Assembly: GCF_002243645.1 (NCBI RefSeq)
Contig: NZ_CP017704.1
Location: forward strand, 310,001-374,000
Direction: 5' to 3'
DNA from: Peribacillus simplex NBRC 15720 = DSM 1321
GTDB lineage: Bacteria; Bacillota; Bacilli; Bacillales; DSM-1321
DNA: 64,000 nt
This document shows, piece by piece, positions 54,471-62,546 of the stretch. The position numbers were made by a program, and so were the translations under genes. Under the pieces are notes generated by a model. It searched no databases, had not been told where the DNA came from, and saw nothing but the letters and a program-made list of their open reading frames with translations. Within the stretch, counting starts at the first letter, position 1. Every line of letters begins with the position of its first letter.

Positions 54471-55508
54471 TTAAAAATTAAAATCAGCTGCATTGTCTTT
54501 AGTAAAATCTGTCGGTGGTCCCATGATGATTGTTTTTCCATCTTCCCACACGTCAATTTCACCTACATTTTCAACTTTCAAACCATCTTCTGGTTTCTCC
54601 CCTTCAGCTAGACGTTTGGCAAGGGCAACGGTTAAATAACCTAGTTTGTCTGGCTCCCAAAGAATGGCTACATCTAGAGATCCATCATTTAAATATGGTG
54701 AAGAGTCTTTCGGCAGGGCAGTTCCAACAACTGTAATATCATCTTGCAGTCCTTTTTCCTGAACAGCTTGGGCTGCCCCAAGAGGTGCTGGAGTAGAAAA
54801 AGCCATGATTCCTTTTAATTCAGGATTTGATTTTATTAAATCCAGTGTTTTTTGGTATGCCACCTGTTGTTTTTCATCTGTCGCGATTTTATCCGATACT
54901 AATTCAATACCAGGATAATTCTCTTCCAGTTCTTTTTTTGCTGCATCAATCCAAGTGTTTAAGTTTGCAGCTGAAAGCCCTCCTGTTAATATAGCGATTT
55001 GCCCTTTTTCAACACCCATTTGTTTTACGAGGGATTTAGCGATATGGCGACCGTATGCTTCATCGTCTATTTGGTGGACGGATAATTCTACAAGGGATTG
55101 ATCAGCTGGTGTATCCCAGTCCATGACAATTATTCCTTCATCCTTCGCCTTTTGAAGGACTGGTGAGAGTGATGCAGCGTCATTTGGCGCTACCGCGATT
55201 ACATCCACATCTTGACTAATTAAATCTTCAATGACTTTTACTTGCTGTGCAGCATCCGGTTCCGTAGGTCCTGTGTAAATGGTTTCCACACCAAGGTCTT
55301 TACCTGCTTGAATCGCTCCTTTTTCAGAAGCATTGAAATATGGTATCCCCATTAACTTTGGTACTACGGCAATTTTCAACTTCTCATTACCACCTCCGCC
55401 ACTAGTTCCTTTTTCACTGTTTCCCGTTGCTCCTTCTTGTGATACACAGCCTGCTAACAGTCCCCCAGCTAAAATAGCTGTTGCTAAGATCCCCGTCATT
55501 TTCTTCAT
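54471..55508 (-). CDS. sugar ABC transporter substrate-binding lipoprotein
   Basis: A 345-residue Peripla_BP_4 protein with lipobox LLAGC (Cys21) after a short signal, then a glycine-rich linker. The body resembles the LsrB/RhaS branch: 'VVPKLMGIPYFNASEKGA', 'DVIAVAPNDAASLSPVLQKA', 'IMDWDTPADQSL'. That branch binds rhamnose, autoinducer-2 and related small sugars. It follows the two permeases in a ribose-type order with ATPase first. The rhaS-like features together with the RhaB-like kinase favour a deoxyhexose or pentose ligand. Confidence 0.85.
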   Translation of the reverse strand: MKKMTGILATAILAGGLLAGCVSQEGATGNSEKGTSGGGGNEKLKIAVVPKLMGIPYFNASEKGAIQAGKDLGVETIYTGPTEPDAAQQVKVIEDLISQDVDVIAVAPNDAASLSPVLQKAKDEGIIVMDWDTPADQSLVELSVHQIDDEAYGRHIAKSLVKQMGVEKGQIAILTGGLSAANLNTWIDAAKKELEENYPGIELVSDKIATDEKQQVAYQKTLDLIKSNPELKGIMAFSTPAPLGAAQAVQEKGLQDDITVVGTALPKDSSPYLNDGSLDVAILWEPDKLGYLTVALAKRLAEGEKPEDGLKVENVGEIDVWEDGKTIIMGPPTDFTKDNAADFNF

Positions 55509-55574
55509 AATGATCCCCCTTGAATTTTTCTTATTTTTTCTAAAGTATTTTCAAAGATTACATGGTCCTGTATA

Positions 55575-56549
55575 TTACGCTACAGAGTTTGAAGGTAAAT
55601 TCTTTTGACTTTTTTCATCTAATTTCGTTTTCACGAAGTTTATGACCAATACCGTGATTAAAATAACCCCCATCATTACAGTCACGATCGAACGTGGTAC
55701 ACCCATTAAGTTCAATCCGCTTGATAACATTTGGAAAATGATCACTGCGTAAACTGTGCCGATAACTTTGCCATATCCACCTTGAATTTCCGTTCCGCCA
55801 AGCACGGCTGCCGCTACACTTTGTAATAAATAAGAAGATCCCAGATCCACTTTTGCTGTATTATAACGGGATGTCATAATAATAGAAGCAATTGTGGCAA
55901 GAAGTGCTGCATATAAGTAAACCCTCATTAATACCGTACTATTATTTACCCCTGAAAATAATGTGGCGATCGGATTGCTTCCCACCATATAAACGCTTCT
56001 GCCCCATTTGGTTTTTGACAGCAATATAGCTGTTAATATGGCAAATAGTACAAAAATAATGATAGAAAGAGGAACGATCCCCATATAGTAACCGTTTCCA
56101 ATTAAGCTATAACCCTCACTGAATCCTGAAATCGAATTTCCTTTCGTAATGCTTAGGATCACACCTTCAAAAAGGACCATCGTTCCGAGGGTCACCAGTA
56201 TTGGCGAAACACCGATTTTTGAGATGAGTACGCCGTTAATCAATCCGCAGCTCAGTCCGACTAAAACACCGATTAAGATTGCGGCGAGCATTGGGTATCC
56301 GCTGCTTGCCATAAGTGCGATCGTCACGCCAGACAAGGCAGCCGTATACGTAATCGAAAGGTCAATCCCTCCAGTTACAATCACCACCATCATAGCTAAA
56401 GCGATTAAACCAAACTCCGGAAGCTGGAACATCATATTGGTTAAATTATTTGAAGAAAAGAATCCAGGTATCGAAAAACTCATTAACACAAACAAGCCTG
56501 CTGTAATTACACCTAAAGTATTTTCTTTTGATATTGAAAGCCGTTTCAT
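55575..56549 (-). CDS. sugar ABC transporter permease (second)
   Basis: A 324-residue RbsC/LsrD-type permease with about ten segments; 'MMVVIVTGGIDLSITYTAAL', 'LVTLGTMVLFEGVIL' and 'AAVLGGTEIQGGYGKVIGT' are family motifs. It starts 8 bp after the first permease stop and forms the heterodimeric channel with it. The transporter as a whole is of the CUT2 class, which takes up monosaccharides. Confidence 0.87.
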   Translation of the reverse strand: MKRLSISKENTLGVITAGLFVLMSFSIPGFFSSNNLTNMMFQLPEFGLIALAMMVVIVTGGIDLSITYTAALSGVTIALMASSGYPMLAAILIGVLVGLSCGLINGVLISKIGVSPILVTLGTMVLFEGVILSITKGNSISGFSEGYSLIGNGYYMGIVPLSIIIFVLFAILTAILLSKTKWGRSVYMVGSNPIATLFSGVNNSTVLMRVYLYAALLATIASIIMTSRYNTAKVDLGSSYLLQSVAAAVLGGTEIQGGYGKVIGTVYAVIIFQMLSSGLNLMGVPRSIVTVMMGVILITVLVINFVKTKLDEKSQKNLPSNSVA

Positions 56550-56557
56550 TTTTTCAC

Positions 56558-57541
56558 CTACGCTTCCACTTCAATTTTTGCTAACTTATCTTTTGAGCGC
56601 TTATATTGAATGTGGTCGTATGACACCGCCAGTAATATAATCAATCCAGTGAATACTTTTTGCCAAAAGGTATCAATTTTTGCCAAGATAAGACCATTTT
56701 GTACAATGCCTAGCAGAAGAACTCCCAAAACCGTTCCCAAAATGGTACCGCGCCCCCCCATGATGTTCGCACCGCCCAAAACAACGGCTGCTATGACCAT
56801 CAGCTCAAGACCAAGCATTCCATTTGGATCCACAGCCTTTGTATAAGCTGTTTGAGCTATGGCTGCTATTCCTGCGAGAAAGCCCATATAGGAGAAGACA
56901 AAGATTTGAACTTTGTCAAAATTTATCCCAACCCGAATGGCTGAATCTTTATTACCGCCAATCGCCAATACTTCGCGACCGATTAATGTGTATTTCAAAA
57001 TATACCAAGTAAACAGGGCAACGGCGATAAAAATAAGAATGATGATAGATACACCAAACACCTCAAAACTAGCAAACTTGATGAATACGGGTGGAAAACT
57101 GCTGCTGTTCAAATACTGTCCATTCGTAATGTACAACACGAGCCCATTAATGATACTCATCATTCCAAGTGTCACGACAATAGCTGGAATTTGAACCTTT
57201 GCAACAAGCAGTCCATTCAGTGCACCTAAACAAACCCCAAGAAATGGCCCAATCAAAAAGAGTAATAGGATAGAGATGGGATGGTCTGGCATGAGCATCA
57301 TTACCTTCCCAACGATGACACAGACAGCGCTTGTAACAGCGGCGACCGATACGTCAATCCCGCCAGTGATGATGACAAGTGTCATACCCACCGCCAGAAT
57401 TCCAAGGACAGCATTCCCTTTTAGTACATCCAGCAAATTGTCTACAGTTAAAAAATACGGGCTTAAGAATGTCAATGTAATACATAGAAGCAATACAATC
57501 ATAGCGATGCTGATTTCCTTCGACTTCAAAACGGCGTTCAT
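56558..57541 (-). CDS. sugar ABC transporter permease (first)
   Basis: A 327-residue CUT2 permease: 'GMTLVIITGGIDVSVAAVTS', 'IVVTLGMMSIINGLVLYI' and 'AAVVLGGANIMGGRGTILGT'. It overlaps the ATPase stop by 4 bp (ATG at 57541, ATPase ending 57538), so translation is coupled. Two different permeases in a row are typical of Lsr- and Rha-type systems, whereas ribose systems have one. Confidence 0.87.
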   Translation of the reverse strand: MNAVLKSKEISIAMIVLLLCITLTFLSPYFLTVDNLLDVLKGNAVLGILAVGMTLVIITGGIDVSVAAVTSAVCVIVGKVMMLMPDHPISILLLFLIGPFLGVCLGALNGLLVAKVQIPAIVVTLGMMSIINGLVLYITNGQYLNSSSFPPVFIKFASFEVFGVSIIILIFIAVALFTWYILKYTLIGREVLAIGGNKDSAIRVGINFDKVQIFVFSYMGFLAGIAAIAQTAYTKAVDPNGMLGLELMVIAAVVLGGANIMGGRGTILGTVLGVLLLGIVQNGLILAKIDTFWQKVFTGLIILLAVSYDHIQYKRSKDKLAKIEVEA

Positions 57542-59085
57542 GCACGTACCTCCTCTTTTAGCGGAAGCCCTTTTTTGGAAGGCGATTGGGAACCAAGCAG
57601 AGCATAATTCATGATATTTTCCTGTGTCGCTTCTTCTATACCAAGTTCTCCGGCTATTCTTCCATGTCTCATGACCAAAATTCGATCACTGACAGCAAGT
57701 ACTTCTGGAAGCTCTGAAGAAATCACAATAATGCCCATTCCTTCAGCAGCCAGTTCCCTCATTAACTTATGAATTTCTGACTTCGCCCCAATGTCAATCC
57801 CATTCGTCGGTTCGTCAATAATTAGGATTTGTGGTTTGGTAGAAAGCCACTTGCCGATCACGACTTTCTGCTGATTTCCGCCTGACAGGTCACCAGCTGC
57901 TCTTTTAGGCAAAGCAGGTCTAACATCTAGCGTTTTCATATAGTGATCAGCCAGCTTAACTTCTTCCTTTCGCTTAATTAATTTGAATTTATTTCTCAAT
58001 TGTTTCAAAACAGGTAATGAAATATTATTGATTATGGACTGGCGAAGGATGAGTCCTTGCGTTTTTCTGCTTTCTGGAATATATGCAATCCCTTGTTTTA
58101 CAGCATGTTCAGAAGACTTGATTTTAGTAGAAACCCCATTTATTTTCATACTTCCATCGTAGGGCCTGTTGACCCCGAATATCGCCTGTGCAAGCTCTGT
58201 TCTTCCAGATCCGACAAGTCCTGTAATCCCAAGGACTTCTCCAGCTTTCAATTCAAAGGAAATATCTTTAAAGTTACCTTCTTTTGATAAACCATTCAGT
58301 TCCAAAAGAGTTTTTCCCGTTTTTCCTTTTACCATATTCTTTTTATATAAAATCTGACGTCCCACCATTAGTGTGATTAATTTATCTTCATCAAGTTCTT
58401 CAGTTTCGTAAGTGCCTACATAATTCCCATCGCGCAATATTGTAAATCGATCGGAAACAGTAAATAACTCTTTTAACTTGTGGCTGACAAAGATTATGGA
58501 AATTCCGCGATCCTTTAATTTTTGTATAACTTTATAAAGCTTTTCAACTTCCCCGGCGGATAGGGATGAAGTCGGTTCGTCCATTACAATCAACTTGGAA
58601 TCAAAAGCGAGGGCTCTGGCGATTTCAATCAGCTGCTGTTGAGCGATGCTTAATTTTTCAACGGGTGTATGAACATCAATCTCAAATTCTAGTTCTTTAA
58701 GTGCCCGTTTTGCTGTGTCCTCCATCTCCTTCCATCTAATCTTTTTCCATGGTTTTTTGTCACTATCCCGGCCAATATAGATATTTTCTGCTACAGATAG
58801 GTTTGAAAATAAACTTAAATCTTGATAAATGATTGAAATACCTTTTAGCGTAGCATCAATCGGTTTTTGAATTTCGGCTTCTTTTCCTTCAAAGTAAAAC
58901 TTGGCGCCTGGGTCCGGTCGATAAATGCCAGCTAATATTTTAATGAGCGTTGATTTCCCGGCACCATTCTCACCTATTAACGCATGAACTTCTCCTTTTT
59001 TCACTTCAAGCTGAACGCTATTCAGTGCTTTTACACCAGGGAAGGTTTTACTGACATTCGTCATTTGCAATAAGAAATCAGACAT
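57538..59085 (-). CDS. sugar ABC transporter ATP-binding protein (two-domain, CUT2)
   Basis: A 515-residue ATPase with two ABC cassettes, as in RbsA/LsrA/RhaT-type systems. First: Walker A 'ALIGENGAGKSTLIKIL', signature 'LSIAQQQLIEIARA', Walker B 'LIVMDEPTSSL'. Second: degenerate P-loop 'GITGLVGSGRTELAQAI', signature 'LSGGNQQKVVIGKWL', 'ILIIDEPTNGIDIGAK'. The order ATPase-permease-permease-binding protein follows a PfkB kinase 23 bp upstream. Energises monosaccharide import. Confidence 0.9.
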   Translation of the reverse strand: MSDFLLQMTNVSKTFPGVKALNSVQLEVKKGEVHALIGENGAGKSTLIKILAGIYRPDPGAKFYFEGKEAEIQKPIDATLKGISIIYQDLSLFSNLSVAENIYIGRDSDKKPWKKIRWKEMEDTAKRALKELEFEIDVHTPVEKLSIAQQQLIEIARALAFDSKLIVMDEPTSSLSAGEVEKLYKVIQKLKDRGISIIFVSHKLKELFTVSDRFTILRDGNYVGTYETEELDEDKLITLMVGRQILYKKNMVKGKTGKTLLELNGLSKEGNFKDISFELKAGEVLGITGLVGSGRTELAQAIFGVNRPYDGSMKINGVSTKIKSSEHAVKQGIAYIPESRKTQGLILRQSIINNISLPVLKQLRNKFKLIKRKEEVKLADHYMKTLDVRPALPKRAAGDLSGGNQQKVVIGKWLSTKPQILIIDEPTNGIDIGAKSEIHKLMRELAAEGMGIIVISSELPEVLAVSDRILVMRHGRIAGELGIEEATQENIMNYALLGSQSPSKKGLPLKEEVRA

Positions 59086-59108
59086 GTTTCTCTCCTTTCC
59101 AACCTTAA

Positions 59109-60077
59109 TCAGTCATAAATTTGATTCAGCTTTTGTTTTTTTCCATAGTAATTAAAGTTATTGGTTTCACAAAAATGTTCCACTTCTGCTAGCGTGGGCA
59201 CACCATCTTGGGCCCCCATTTTCGTTACCTTCATCGCCGCTACAATTGAAGCAAATTCGGCTGCAGATTCGATCGTCTCCCCATCTGCAATGGCACAGGC
59301 AAGGGCGCCTGCGAATGAGTCTCCTGCCCCCACTGTATCTACAGCTTTTACAGCAATGGGCTCGATAAAGGATGTTTCACCGTTTTGATACACCAATGCT
59401 CCTTTGTGGCCCAACTTAATAATGCTGTCCACGCCAAAATGATTCTTAAAGAAAACACCCGCTTTGCATGCACTTTCCTTCGAGTTGACGTCGATCCCAG
59501 TCAACACTTTTGTTTCCTGCCAATTCGGCGTAATCAAATTGGCATACGTCAGTGCTTCAGTCGTTACCCCTTCTGCAGGAGCAGGGTCCAGGATAATAAA
59601 CATATTTTTTTCTTTAGCCCTTTTCATGGCTTGCAGAACAGCCTCATCAGGAATTTCCATCTGTACAAGTAAAACAGCATAGTCATCACTGATGGTAGAA
59701 AAACAATGGTCAATATCACTTCTTTTCAAATCGTCATTGGCGCCTTTAATGACAAGCATGGTGTTTTCTGCTGTAGCATCTACTGTAATGACTGCGCAAC
59801 CGGTTGGATGTTCTGCAACATGTTTCAGGGAGGATATGTTCACGTTATTTTGAAGAAGAGAACGTTCTATTTCATGCCCGAATGCGTCCTCGCCAACCGC
59901 ACCGATCAGCTTTACTGGTTTTCCAAGTTTAGCGCACGTCGTTGCTTGATTTGCGCCTTTTCCACCACTTAATAGTTTCATATTTTCCCCGAAGAGCGTT
60001 TCCCCATGGGCTGGATACTGATTAGTGACTGCGACAATATCCATATTAATACTCCCAACCACTACAATCCCTTTCAT
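59109..60077 (-). CDS. ribokinase-type PfkB sugar kinase
   Basis: About 322 residues of the PfkB/ribokinase family: N-terminal 'VVVGSINMDIVAVTNQYP' and 'LSGGKGANQATTCAKLG' (substrate loop), and C-terminal 'AVDTVGAGDSFAGALACAI' with the catalytic Asp. ATG at 60077 with SD GAGGG; a CTG/GTG-like start two codons earlier is less likely. The start overlaps the end of the epimerase gene (ATGA type). It would phosphorylate a free sugar, ribose-like or other, giving the locus three sugar kinases. Confidence 0.88.
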   Translation of the reverse strand: MKGIVVVGSINMDIVAVTNQYPAHGETLFGENMKLLSGGKGANQATTCAKLGKPVKLIGAVGEDAFGHEIERSLLQNNVNISSLKHVAEHPTGCAVITVDATAENTMLVIKGANDDLKRSDIDHCFSTISDDYAVLLVQMEIPDEAVLQAMKRAKEKNMFIILDPAPAEGVTTEALTYANLITPNWQETKVLTGIDVNSKESACKAGVFFKNHFGVDSIIKLGHKGALVYQNGETSFIEPIAVKAVDTVGAGDSFAGALACAIADGETIESAAEFASIVAAMKVTKMGAQDGVPTLAEVEHFCETNNFNYYGKKQKLNQIYD

Positions 60078-60763
60078 GCACAACCCTCGTTTTTCATTTT
60101 CATTTGCTCTAAGAATGCCCGGAGTTGGCCAACGGCATCTTCCAGTAATACATCTTTATTAAATAAACAGGACGTACCGCAAACCAACATGTCGGCTCCA
60201 TTTTGCAATACACCCGGAATGGTTTCGAACCCAATATTTCCATCTACCTGAATATCAATTTGGTAGCCTTCCGATTGAATTAATTCTTTTATCTTTTTTA
60301 TTTTCTTATACATAAGCGGTACAAAAGACTGCCCGGCAAAACCAGGATTCACCGTCATCACCGTTACATAATCGACTACATCCAATACATGTTCAAGCTC
60401 TGTGATGGGGGTTGATGGATTTAAGGCTACCCCTGCCTTAATCCCATCATTCTTCAGTTTTTGTAATGATCTCTGTAAATGGGCAGTTGCCTCTGCATGA
60501 ATGGAAATCATATCTGCCCCCGACTGAATGAAAAGATCTAAATGGTCTTCCGGTCTTTCAACCATTAAGTGAACATCAAATGGTTTATCCGAGAATTGCC
60601 TAATGCGTTTAATTAGATCCGGGCCCATTGTAAAATTAGGAACAAACGATCCATCCATTATATCTAGATGAAAGAAATCAACACCTGCACGGTCTAATCT
60701 CATTACTGATTCTTGTAAATTCCCCATATCTGCACACATAAGTGAGGGTCCAATTAAGGTCAT
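60074..60763 (-). CDS. ribulose-phosphate 3-epimerase family protein (Rpe/AlsE type)
   Basis: A 229-residue TIM barrel: 'GPSLMCADMGNL', catalytic Asp in 'FFHLDIMDGSFVPNF', metal His in 'DVHLMVERPEDHL', 'MTVNPGFAGQSFVP', and second Asp in 'QVDGNIG'. It interconverts ketose-5- or -6-phosphates at C3. A 'C-G-T' phosphate loop ('LVCGTSCLF') and the operon context are more like allulose-6-phosphate epimerase (AlsE) than the housekeeping Rpe. First gene of the sugar operon, with promoter and cre box in front. Confidence 0.85.
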   Translation of the reverse strand: MTLIGPSLMCADMGNLQESVMRLDRAGVDFFHLDIMDGSFVPNFTMGPDLIKRIRQFSDKPFDVHLMVERPEDHLDLFIQSGADMISIHAEATAHLQRSLQKLKNDGIKAGVALNPSTPITELEHVLDVVDYVTVMTVNPGFAGQSFVPLMYKKIKKIKELIQSEGYQIDIQVDGNIGFETIPGVLQNGADMLVCGTSCLFNKDVLLEDAVGQLRAFLEQMKMKNEGCA

Positions 60764-60795
60764 ATAAACACTCCCGTTCCATTTCGTCTTTTATT

Positions 60796-60830
60796 AAGAA
60801 AGCGCTTTCTTCGTTGATACTTTCACTATA
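60796..60830 (-). promoter_or_regulatory. sugar-operon promoter with cre box
   Basis: A perfect palindrome AAGAAAGCGCTTTCTT (60796-60811) matches the cre core. A -10-like TATAGT on the minus strand lies at 60825-60830, with no good -35, as expected for an activator-dependent start. The cre box falls at about +8 to +23 of the predicted start, so CcpA would block elongation or initiation. Confidence 0.6.
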
Positions 60831-60906
60831 AAGGGAATTGGCATAAGCTGGTAGGTGATAAAGTTCGGATAGGGGGGATTTTCTTCGGGACATTTAATGT
60901 AGGCAT

Positions 60907-60932
60907 AAAAAAAAGCCCCAGAATGGAAGCTT
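60907..60932 (-). terminator. terminator after the response-regulator gene
   Basis: AAGCTTCC / GGGGCTT stem (with G-T pairs) and T8 on the minus strand, immediately after the stop codon. It separates the two-component genes from the sugar operon promoter. Confidence 0.7.
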
Positions 60933-62546
60933 CTACTTTTTCACAAAAAACTCATGAGTATCTCGATATTGAGACGGCAGTTTTCCTGTCCATTGCTTAA
61001 ATAGCCGACTAAAATATTTGGTATCTTGATAGCCTACTTTTGAAGCAATATCGTAAATCTTTAAATCTGTATGACTTAATAATTCCTTCGCCACTTTTAA
61101 CCGTTCATTGGTAACATAATCAAGCACGGTTTCACCTGTCTGATTTTTAAAATACTCACAAAAATAGGTTGAATTTAAATGGACATGATTGGCGATTTTT
61201 TTTATTGTGATGTTATCGCCTATATGTTTTAGAATCCATCCTTTTGCCTGGCGTATGGGATCTGTTTGGTCATTTTGAAATGCTGCTTGCTTTTTTAACA
61301 TATTCATGACCCAGCGCTCCGTCTCCTTTTTTAAATGATTAAAATGAGAAGAATCCTCAGCGATGCTAAATGCTTCCTCAAGTAATAGAGGAAGCTCTTT
61401 AAAACCATCACTTTTAATCCATCTATTAATAATTCTAATAGACAAATAACGAACCGATTCTTGTATTACGAAAGGGGACGTGACATCTTTCAATTCGTTA
61501 AAAAATTGCATGAGAGAACGAATGGCAGCTTCTTCCCCATACTCCATCGCCTCCACTGTCTCTTCTGCCCATTTATAGATGGTTGGCGGCACTTCGATCA
61601 CTTTATTATAGGATACATGTTTAAGCATTTCAGTTCTGAAAATTTTATTGCCTCCTTGTATCATTCGATATTGCAAGGTGGATCGTAATTCATCTTTAAT
61701 ATTTATTAAAAGGGTAAGGTCATTAAACTCATTCCCCAGGGCAATAGAAACTGTAAAAGGGGTTTGCCGTTGGACAGTTGTTTTTAATGTTATACACAAT
61801 TGCTCCAAAGCTGTAGGGGTAGTATCCTTAATCAATAACCAACTGGCATGTAGGCTATCTTTCCACATCCAATGCGTTGAATGATCATCTAGTAAATCTT
61901 TTATCAGCTTTTTTATAACATCATTCCATCTCCCCCAATCTTCTGGTGAAAAACTTTGGGTTTTGGCAGATGTTTGATCGATTCCAATATGGATCAGGGA
62001 ATAGGTTCCTTCTGGAAATTGGCGTGTCCATTCTAGTAATGATAAGTCCAATGCATCTTTCCACGTTATTTCCATCAGCAATTGAAGCTGTTTTTCATGG
62101 GTTAATATCAAGGCTCTTTCTTCTATTTCTCCTATCTTCTCCCTTTCCTTTCGAGCCTCAATTACTTTTTCCTGCACATTCTTCAATTGCAGTTTAAACT
62201 TTTCTCGATCAATCGGTTTCAATATATAATCAACAGCACCTTCCCTTAGAGCAGTCTGTACATAGAGAAAATCATCATATCCGCTTATAATGAATGGAAA
62301 TAGCGTTGGTTTAGTTTTTTTCAACTGTTGAATTAACGTTAACCCGTCCATGACTGGCATTTGTACATCTGTTATTAATACATCAACTGCTTCTACATGA
62401 TTGATAATTGCATCGTAGGCCTCTTGGCCATCGGAGTATACACCTACAACCTGCCACTCATCCCCACAAGATTGTACTAGTCTTTCAATTCCTCTTCTTA
62501 TCCTTGGTTCATCATCTACAATGACCGTCTTGACCCTTTGTATCAT
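60933..62546 (-). CDS. AraC-type response regulator (YesN-like)
   Basis: 537 residues. Receiver domain 1-125 has the acidic pair in 'TVIVDDEPRIRRGI', phospho-Asp in 'VDVLITDVQMPVMDGL' and Lys in 'YILKPIDREKF'. A long middle region follows, and a C-terminal AraC/XylS double HTH (about 435-537: 'IKKIANHVHLNSTYFCEYFKNQTGETVLDYV', 'YDIASKVGYQDTKYFSRLFKQWTGKLPSQYR'). Pairs with the kinase gene, which it overlaps by 35 bp. It is probably the activator of the sugar operon 170 bp downstream. Confidence 0.92.
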   Translation of the reverse strand: MIQRVKTVIVDDEPRIRRGIERLVQSCGDEWQVVGVYSDGQEAYDAIINHVEAVDVLITDVQMPVMDGLTLIQQLKKTKPTLFPFIISGYDDFLYVQTALREGAVDYILKPIDREKFKLQLKNVQEKVIEARKEREKIGEIEERALILTHEKQLQLLMEITWKDALDLSLLEWTRQFPEGTYSLIHIGIDQTSAKTQSFSPEDWGRWNDVIKKLIKDLLDDHSTHWMWKDSLHASWLLIKDTTPTALEQLCITLKTTVQRQTPFTVSIALGNEFNDLTLLINIKDELRSTLQYRMIQGGNKIFRTEMLKHVSYNKVIEVPPTIYKWAEETVEAMEYGEEAAIRSLMQFFNELKDVTSPFVIQESVRYLSIRIINRWIKSDGFKELPLLLEEAFSIAEDSSHFNHLKKETERWVMNMLKKQAAFQNDQTDPIRQAKGWILKHIGDNITIKKIANHVHLNSTYFCEYFKNQTGETVLDYVTNERLKVAKELLSHTDLKIYDIASKVGYQDTKYFSRLFKQWTGKLPSQYRDTHEFFVKK

